Of a stretch of DNA of 64,000 nucleotides, positions 56,361 through 64,000 are shown piece after piece (position 1 is the first letter of the stretch; each line of letters begins with the position of its first letter). The notes below the pieces were generated by a model, which had not been told where the DNA came from, did not search any database, and saw only the letters and a program-made list of their open reading frames with translations. This stretch comes from Bidens hawaiensis. Its lineage: Eukaryota > Streptophyta > Magnoliopsida > Asterales > Asteraceae. The DNA is taken from the NCBI GenBank assembly GCA_021521415.1, contig JAIQDT010014359.1, positions 1-64,000 of the forward strand. Reading direction: 5' to 3'. The position numbers and the translations under genes are program-made.

Positions 56361-57183
56361 TAAAATAATAATATTTTATCGTTACTTCAAAACCTATCAA
56401 ATCCCAAACCCGTCATAAGTCTTGTATTTGTAATTTTTAATTTATATTATCGTTAACAACTTGAACTTTGTCGACATATCCCGAGGAGCCAACAGTTTCT
56501 ATCTTAATTTTATCGCCATCTCATCCTTTGTTAATCCACTCGTTAAGGTGAGTCTACATACCCCTTTTCCCATCATTTTATATTTTAGGGGTTAGCGTGT
56601 ATACCTTATTCACTTTTACTCAAGTGTTACTACTACATCTATTCAAAACACAATTCAATATATGTCTATGTGTGATTATTGCATGCTCTATGATTATGCT
56701 CTATGTGTTTAAATGTTAATTTTATGTTTAGTGGTTGGTATCTCATCCTCATATATTCTCATATAGTATGATCATACATTTACCCAAGTATATTGATTTT
56801 GTTTTAATAGGAATAGGTCCACATCTATTTAGTTGTTTACATTTTCATAAGAATTGTAATGCTCATTATTTACATATGAATTGTGATTTACCTATATATA
56901 TATATAACTAAACATATGTATTCTCACCAACATTCGTGCTGACAAATCCTAGTTTTATACATGATACAGTTACAAGTAATTAATATTGTTCAAGATCGAA
57001 GATGTTAGTTTTACTTTAGGATATTTATTAAAAATACAAAAGTATGATGTATTTGTCTTGGTGTACTTGTTAATATTAATGAAATTATATAACTATTGTC
57101 GCTTTAATTAGTGTCTTTTGAACTACTGTCCAATCAATACGTACGCCCCAACATGTTCCACCGCCTTTGGTCGGGGTGTGACA

Positions 57184-58970
57184 GAAGCGGCCCGAGGAAG
57201 GACACGCGGCATTGAAGGAAGGACAGGTCATCTTCTCGTGAATTAAAGGTTTAGCCAATAAAAATCCCCGCTAATCATTACGGAAGCCTTTGGCCACTAT
57301 CGAACCTCCTGCTTCTTCATCGATGCCGGAGTAACGTCGGACATCTTGTACAGGAAATGTTCGACCTGCAAGACAATGAAGACAAGCGCCAGATCAAACC
57401 GATGAGTGCACCTATCACTGGGTTCAACCAGAGCGTCGAACACCCATTGGAAAATCACTTTTCCCGTCACGCTTAGTGACAGAAAACATTTAAGAAATAA
57501 GGATGTGGATTTTCTTATCATGGAGGGTCCACACCCCAGTTATGACGTCATTTTGAGGCGGAAAGTGATAGGAGACTTCAATGCTAATCCTTCTAAGGCG
57601 CATGGCATCTTGGGAGTATCCACCCCCACTGGAGTGGCAAAGATACACGCCAATCGTGAATTCCACGTCGCCAACACGAAAACATCTCCCATCAAGATGG
57701 CAAACACAACTCCCCAGGCGGAACCAGAGAAATGGGTACTCAATGTTAAATACCCAGAGCCCATCACCATTGGACCCACGCTCTCCGGTCTCGCCTGATT
57801 AGCGTTGAAGCGACTCATAATCAACAGCGCGGACGTGTTTATCTGGATTCTAGCTAATATGACCGGGGTTTTAAGATCAAAGGCGGAACACCGACTGGAA
57901 GTCAGTCTGGCATTCACGACTATTGTACAAAAGAGAAGAAAGATTGGGCCAGATCAAACAAAGGCGTGCAACGAACAAGACCAAGAAATGGTAGATGCGA
58001 GGACCATACACGCTATTCAATACCAAACATGGGTAGCAAACCTAGTAATGGTACCAAAGTCAAATGAACAATGGCACATATGCATACACTTCAAAGATCT
58101 GAACAAAGTATGCCCAAATGACTGTTATCCACTCCTTGAGATTGAATTAAAGGTGGATGCGCTAGTCCTGTTTCGCTACAAATGTTTCCTGGACGAATAC
58201 AAGGGGTATCATTAGATCCATATGTCGCCACCAATCAAGATCAGATCACGTTTCGTATTGAAACCGCCACATATTGTTAAAAAATAATTCCATTCAGATT
58301 GAAAAGCGCAGGATCCACTTATTAGCGGCTAATGGATTAAGAGTTCAAAGATCAAATTGGGAGAAACTTGGAAGTATACATGGATGACTTAGTCATTAAG
58401 TCTGCAGAAGAACCCTCGTTGTTGAAAGACATCAAGGATAAGTTCAACACACTCCGCAGGATAAGCATGAAGCTCAACCCAGGCAAATGCTCCTATGGAA
58501 TGGAGGAAGACAAGTTCTTAGGCGTCGTTGTCACCAAGTATAGCTTCAAAGCTAATCTGGAGAAGGTGGGGGCCATTACCAAAATTCCATCACCCGCCAC
58601 CTTAAAACAAGTGTAGCCACTGCATGGTCGCCTTGTGGCGCTAAATAGATTATTGGTGAACCACGCCGATAAGTCATTCCCATTCGTGTCCATTCTCCAT
58701 AACTGCCTCAAGAAGACGCAACTCCACTAGACTCCAGAAGCAGGATATGCATTCCAAGAAATCAATACCCGATTGATCGAACTTCCCACCATGACCGCAC
58801 CCTTTCTGAAGGAACCGCTAACCATGTATCTTTCTGCTTCGGAACAGGCGATCAACGCTGTACTAATGGTAGACAGGGACAAGGCGCAAACCCCCATCTA
58901 CTATGTCAGTCGCACGCTTACCGACGTAGATACCAAATACTCCACCCTTGAGAAACTAGTACGCGTTACA
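57184..58970 (+). pseudogene. pol: Tat#2 pol: protease, RT, RNase H (broken)
   Basis: Resumes after the solo LTR. The protease is degenerate: the active-site triad reads DAG (near 57318, FIDAGVTSDILYR) and then FPVTLSD, KDVDFLIMEGPHPSYDVIL (57459-57550). RT pieces: ICIHFKDLNKVCPNDCYPL (58080), stop at 58215, YMDD at 58377-58388 followed by LVIKS and KLNPGKCSYGMEEDKFLGV. RNase H: LIELPTMTAPF, YYVSRTLTDVDTKYSTLEK (58780-58960). Homology ends at about 58970. Several stops and shifts; not functional. Confidence 0.85.
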
Positions 58971-59724
58971 TGCTATTCGAAAATTCTCGGATGCTTAGCT
59001 TCAGTTTACGTGCTATTTGAAGAATTTGTTCGAAGCTTGCTTAAGGACAAGCAAGGCTCAAGTATGGGGAGATTTGTTGTATAAGAATTTATACATCTTT
59101 TTGGCACTAAAATATCTCCAAAATAAGGGAAATTTAGGCAATTACATTAGAATAAATAACCACTAATGTTTATAATTTCTATCTGTAGGTAAATATAACC
59201 CTAAAGAATGAAATGACCAGGTATACGAAGAAAAACGGAGATAAACAGTGAAAACATACTCAACATAACCCATGGTGAATCAAGGCATGGCCATGTCTAG
59301 AGCATACAAAGTAAAGACAAAATTCAGGAAGCCAAAACATGGCCATGCTAACCTCAACACACCCATGTTATCATGAACAAGAGGAAAAGACAACATAGAA
59401 GGTTTTGAAACTTAACATGGCCGTGCTTTGCCAAAACACACCCCTATGTTCAAAGTACATGAGTAAAATACAAATTTGGAATGTTGTGGACTTAACACGG
59501 CCGTGCCCAACTCACCACAACCACGTTAACCCTTGCTGTACGACCTGATAATGAGCATTTAATGCAACAAGACAAAAAAAGCCACCATGGTCATGTTTTA
59601 CTAAAAACGACCATGTTTTGGTCACCAGATCATCCTATAAATTGAATGCTCATCTTCCACATTCAATACATCTTGAACCACATTTACTCCACTTCAACCA
59701 TCTCTTTTGACCACCATTAATAAG
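58971..59724 (+). mobile_element. 3' tail and LTR of another LTR element
   Basis: A hairpin CTTGCTTAAGGACAAGCAAG (59037-59056) and a polypurine tract GTATGGGGAGATT precede an LTR starting TGTTGTATAAG at 59075. The LTR has a TATA box (CCTATAAATTG, about 59634) and six palindrome-like words (CATGGCCATG, CACGGCCGTG). It is cut at 59724 by the Athila-type LTR. Confidence 0.7.
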
Positions 59725-60486
59725 TGATGTGCTTGAAGTAGTTTAATAATTATTAACTAAATTAACTAAAAATAAACACTAAGTAATACTCTAGATAAAC
59801 TCGACTAAACTACTAACCGACATGTGAACCGATCGACTCTAGTAAAGCTAAGTAAGTCCGGATATCGAACCCACAAGACTCTCTAAATTACTTTTATTAG
59901 CTTATAAGACTCGATACACACACGATTTATTAATTATATTTGTTTGGGGGGTTTATTTGTAAGGCCCCGAACCCCGGGAACCCCACAGTTGGTAATCATT
60001 CAAAACACTCGTAAAATTAAATAAACTCAAAAACCGTTTCTTCCATTAAAACAAACATTTCAGAGTATCAATTTTGCGGAAAAGATGAAAAATGAAATAA
60101 GTTCCCGAAACCCGGGAATTTTGCCCAAAATACAAAGTAAGTAAAACTTTTATAAGTTTCCTTGAAATAAAACATTCATAACAATTCTTCCTTCCAGTAT
60201 GCCCTTCACCATCCAAGTAGCTCCGTGCACGTCCAAGCGATAAGGCATCCTCTTCCGAATCCTGAAACTTACACTAACATGCACACAAAGTCAGCTTGAG
60301 CTGAGTGAGTTCAAGTTTTAAGTAAAAGATATCAGTAGTAAAATCATGATAGTCATACCAAAGGTTTTCTAAAAGTAAAAGGGTACATCCATCTAATCAT
60401 CATTACCGAACTTAAACATCCTCATACATACATATACAAAATGTATATGTAAACATCTATTCAATAACATCCCTATATACATGACA

Positions 60487-60534
<48 letters not shown>

Positions 60535-62200
60535 TCCACGTATAACATCAGGGTCGAGCAAACGTACAACCCAAACACGTCACATCAGTGCATGCAAACA
60601 CAAAGTAGGCATACACAACATCAGTAGTTGAAACGACTACAACATCGCCAAATAGAGGCCAAGAAATAATGTATATACACATATATATATTTAACATCCC
60701 AAGGCTTACCATATAGTAGGAAGCCTATATAAAAATCATTTTAAAAACATTTCATCAAGTAAGAAAACATTTAGGTGTTACATTATTTAAAATACTAATT
60801 TAATACTATAATTAAAAACTAATTAAGAAAACAAGTAATTTAAACGAAAGCAAAAGTTTGTTATTTAAAATAAGATGATGATAAGAAAACAACCTAGGCT
60901 AGAATCCCCTAACTTTCAGTAATGAATTAACCCGGGAAAATATTTAGTTATGGACTGGGATCGTAAAATAGACACTTAAGAGAAAACCCGAACAGGACCC
61001 CTGACCCTTCTCAAAAGTAACCTATGGATTTCTAACAAGTTTTAACGCACACCAGTATTGAAAATCAAGTTTCCTTATGGTCACTAATTATTTATAATTC
61101 AATTCCTTTATACGAAATCCTACCTTACTGCACGGAAATCAAAGGCAATTTACTATATTTAATTGATTTGATAAACAATAATAAATAATCATCCCTAGAC
61201 GGACTCCTTACGAAGAACTAAATCTAGCAAGATTAAATATTAAAGACTTATCAATAACCTAGCACTTTACAGTTTTTAAGTTAGCAGCACACTTAAGTTT
61301 ATTTGACAATATTATTCCTATGATCTTATCGCGAAATCAAATCATAAAATAATCAAGAACACAAAGTAATTGACCTAATAGCAACCTATCATATGACAAA
61401 CAATAATCAAGGAAAGCTATGGAATAAAACTCATCAAACAATCCTAAGCATTCATACGCATCAATTTAATATAAGTAAATCTTTTACTAAATCATAAAAA
61501 CCATAACGTAAATAAATGCCGAGTCGAATCAAAAAATCAAAGTAGGTTCATCATAAGCCTAAGTAGTTCATGCAATTTAGCCTAACATCTTAAGTTTAAA
61601 CAAAACAAGCAAATAAGAATTCATGGTGGTAAATAAACAAAAACGAAAGAAACAAATGATAAAACCCGTGTTCTTCGTCTTCAACTAATACGCGCACCAC
61701 TGGATGATTCTTCAACTCCAAAGTCGCCAAAAGCTGCAATCCTAAGCTTGGGAACTCTCTAAATTCGGCTGGCAACTTCTGGTCTGATTAAGGGTTAGAT
61801 TAGGGGTGTTTATATAGTGATTAAAGCTTAAAAACCCGGAATACTCTAGAAATTAGCTTGCTCGCGCCACGCTACTAAAACACCCCTCAAGGTCGCGCTA
61901 CGTGGGAAAATTGGCCGCGCTAGCTACCAAAACCCTTTATTTGGCCACGCAGCGTGGCCCGATGAATTTGGTCCCGGTCCGGTTCACTCCTAATCTGGTC
62001 CGGTTCATTTCCTGATGGTCCGGTTCTCCGGTTTAGCTCGTTTTCGCTCATTTTTCTCCATCTTTTCACCACATTTGAAACCCGGAACCTAAAATACAAA
62101 ACCAAGTTAGTAGTATACAAATATTGCAAGAAACCGAACAAAACTAATAAAATAATAAATAAAATGTACACGGAATTTATATATATTAAACGTTATATCA
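59725..62200 (-). repeat. Inverted Athila-type LTR interrupted by a solo LTR
   Basis: Left end TGATGTGCTTGAAGTAGTTT is the reverse of the LTR end ACTACTTTTAGCACATCA at 44187. Right end ...GTTATATCA (62200). Many words match the LTRs at 42232 and 49524 in reverse (GGTTCGATATCCG, CTAAATCTAGCAA). TATA box on the minus strand near 61815 (CTATATAAACACC). Also holds a perfect GGCCACGC-A-GCGTGGCC palindrome at 61940. Confidence 0.8.
59958..60782. mobile_element. Solo LTR (825 bp) with TTATT target duplication
   Basis: TGTAAGGCCCCGAACCCCGG at 59958 and TTAGGTGTTACA ending 60782 give TGTAA/TTACA inverted ends. TTATT lies on both sides (59953-59957 and 60783-60787). Removing it restores continuity with the related LTRs. 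A (TA)n of about 45 bases (60487-60532) is inside. Confidence 0.9.
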
Positions 62201-64000
62201 AATATCTCTACACTTATTCTTTTTTCGTCCCTGAAAAAGTCTTATTGCAATGAGATCTGAATCGGAGAAATACAGTCTTAAAAACATATAAGGTTATCTT
62301 AAAATTTAAAACAACGCAAAAACTGCGATCACCGATATTTGTTGTCCACTTAAACCCTTGCCTTTGTCTTTATCGGGATAAGTAAGATCCAACTATTATT
62401 ATTATTGTTGTTGTTGTTATTATTATCTAGTGGAACCCACAGTCAAGACCCGTTTTATTTTAGATTTTATCGGATCAAACTACCCCAACTTGACTTAAAC
62501 CTTATAGATAGCAGATTAAAACATTGTTGCACATTTTTCATGAATAGCTAAGACGATCAAGGATATTGTTTATCCACATAAATTTGAACATCAAAGCATA
62601 CCAAGCAGCCATTAGATACGATTAAGGTTAAATAATTCAACTAACTAGCTAGTGTTCCCCACTACATTATATATCCCTGTTATCAAGCAATACCTTGGAC
62701 CCATTACCACACGTGATTTTACAAGTTTGCATATGTTGGTCTACATACGTCGTGTCTCTAGTTGATCCTGTTCTTAATGGTATGGGACGCAAGTAAGAGG
62801 ACCACATATGACCAACAGCGGGATGATCAGTTGATCATCAAGATTTTACTTCACTGTAATTGATGTAAGTGAGTGTAATGATTGCAGTAAACTGCGGGTT
62901 TATGCTTAAAACCTTTATTTATTTTAAATATATGAAGATACCCAGATGAACAACCGTAAATCGACCCGTGGTCTCCGAACCCGTGGCATCCCATCAATAC
63001 AGGATTTAAGGCTATAAAACCATACGCCTGTGAAGTGTTAACCACTAAAACTAGAAGTGTAAGATTTAGTTTATATCACTGGCTACACGGTATACTTTAA
63101 CGTTTAAACCTACCCAAGCATTGTATGACAGCGTATTAAGATTTCTATAAAATTTATAATTTTCTACAATCAAACTAAAAATGAGGCTTGAGTATGGCAG
63201 ACCTTTCATCTCGTATTTTATACAGACTTAACATGTATCCCACTAAAAATCATATTATTATCGTTCAAATCAACTATCAAACTGTCCTTTCATTCTCAAG
63301 GCTGAGCCTACCGACACATCCCAAGTTAATTGCGTTTTCTCAAGGATGAGCCTACCGATAAGTATCCTCATCTCCCATTTATACGCAAAAAAGAAACAAA
63401 ATCAAGGGACATTTTTCAAAAAAAATTTTTAACTTAAACGAAAAAAACATATGTATTCCCATCCCCACACTTCAAATTTGCATTGTCCTCAATGCAAGGA
63501 TAATGACTAAAAATAAAAATAAAATCGAAATATAAAAAATTAAAATCCTAAAAAGAAAAATAAATAAATAAAAATAAACAAGCTAAATAATGGAAAAGAC
63601 TTAGCTGGTAATATGCGCATTAAAATATGATGCCAAAGTCTTCCTCCAAAGCTTCCCTCCAACTCTGAACGTGCTCAGCAAACGGTATCTCCTTCTCTCA
63701 CACACGAACGGAAGCGGCAAACACATCAAACAATATCTAAATATATCTTATCAACTTGATAGATATTAATCTTTCAAAGTCACCAGACCAACCAACCCTA
63801 AAAAGTATATAATATGAATAATAGCAGTAAATAAATAAATAAAAAGTATATGGCTCCTGCTTCTTCATCCCCACACTTGAATTTTGTATTATACTTCATG
63901 GGGATACTCTTCTAGCTCAAATCCTACAAAACTCAAAAACAGAAAAACAAAGAAAAACTACAAAAGACTGCGTTAGTGACTCGACAATTATACAAACTCT
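62201..64000 (-). mobile_element. 3' interior of the inverted Athila-type element
   Basis: Reverse complement of the 47.9-49.5 kb region: ACTTATTCTTTTTTCGTCCCTG next to the LTR, CCCACACTTCAAATTTGCAT then TGTCCTCAATGCA at about 63465-63495, and CCAACTCTGAACGTGCTCAG (63660). It continues beyond the window. No coding region seen. Confidence 0.7.

Larger units (their letters stand above)
53103..57183 (+). mobile_element. Solo LTR (4.08 kb) with perfect GAAGC target duplication
   Basis: TGTAGCATTCG at 53103 and GGTCGGGGTGTGACA ending at 57183 are TG...CA ends, flanked by GAAGC at 53098-53102 and 57184-57188. The retroelement frame on the two sides belongs to one Tat element. No PBS, PPT or coding region lies inside, so this is a single LTR. 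The GGGGTGTGACA end resembles Tekay/Del chromovirus LTRs. Its size is inflated by nested foldbacks (54293-55512, 55541-55910, 55964-56140) and TA/CA tracts. Confidence 0.88.
41435..58970 (+). mobile_element. Second Tat-lineage element (Tat#2), split by nested insertions
   Basis: Parts in order on the plus strand: 5' LTR 41435-42061, PBS, gag start 42128-42231, gag continuation 51560-53102, then protease, RT and RNase H 57184-58970. The gaps are an Athila-type element (42232-51559) and a solo LTR (53103-57183). The frame of domains continues across both gaps. The 3' end (integrase, LTR) is lost at about 58970, where another element's tail begins. Confidence 0.85.

Noticed and set aside
61920..62171. 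83-codon minus-strand ORF
   Set aside because: Within the inverted Athila-type LTR; repeated TCCGGTTC words and no domain.

Overview
This is a gene-poor stretch of a plant nuclear genome. I infer a eudicot, most likely Asteraceae, because the long open reading region at 23.8-28.4 kb resembles retroelement-borne proteins I recall from that family; no search was possible. The DNA is AT-rich, full of (TA)n tracts, and built almost entirely of broken transposable elements inserted into one another. Only one conventional host gene is credible: a short intronless-coding membrane-protein gene at 6224-6832.

Left part (1-8 kb). A minus-strand Tat-lineage Ty3/gypsy element (about 925-5846) keeps its 5' LTR, primer-binding site, gag, protease, reverse transcriptase and part of its RNase H domains, all broken by frameshifts. 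It is cut at about 925 and joined to a plus-strand promoter and short ORF. The host gene follows, then a recent 228-bp tandem duplication. From 8 to 16 kb there is AT-rich repeat-derived DNA, with tandem minisatellites and a tRNA-Met-type primer-binding site (minus strand, 11187) of another decayed LTR element. A mitochondrial insertion (16.25-16.83 kb) carries the first 72 codons of cob.

17-22 kb and 35.8-41.1 kb are clusters of foldback/MITE-like elements and non-autonomous Helitrons, most of them bordered by (TA)n tracts. The best-resolved case is one Helitron inserted between A and T of an inverted copy of itself (38481-40390).

22.6-31.9 kb is the 3' half of a minus-strand Ty1/copia element of Sirevirus-like layout: the end of RNase H, a 3.1-kb spacer packed with a TGCTCGA motif, a 4.5-kb degenerate env-like coding region with its own apparent TATA box and spliced leader, then a polypurine tract and 3' LTR. 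A plus-strand copia element (31910-35702; LTR, PBS, gag only) is inserted into its RNase H.

41.4-64 kb is a nested stack. A plus-strand Tat-like element (LTR 41435, gag, pol to about 58970) is split by an Athila-type element (42232-51559, itself carrying a Helitron helicase remnant) and by a 4.08-kb solo LTR with perfect GAAGC target duplications (53103-57183). At the right edge a second, inverted Athila-type LTR (59725-62200) holds another solo LTR flanked by TTATT. No gene cluster or operon-like cooperation exists here. The coding remnants are gag, protease, RT, RNase H, env-like and Helitron helicase fragments, nearly all pseudogenes.
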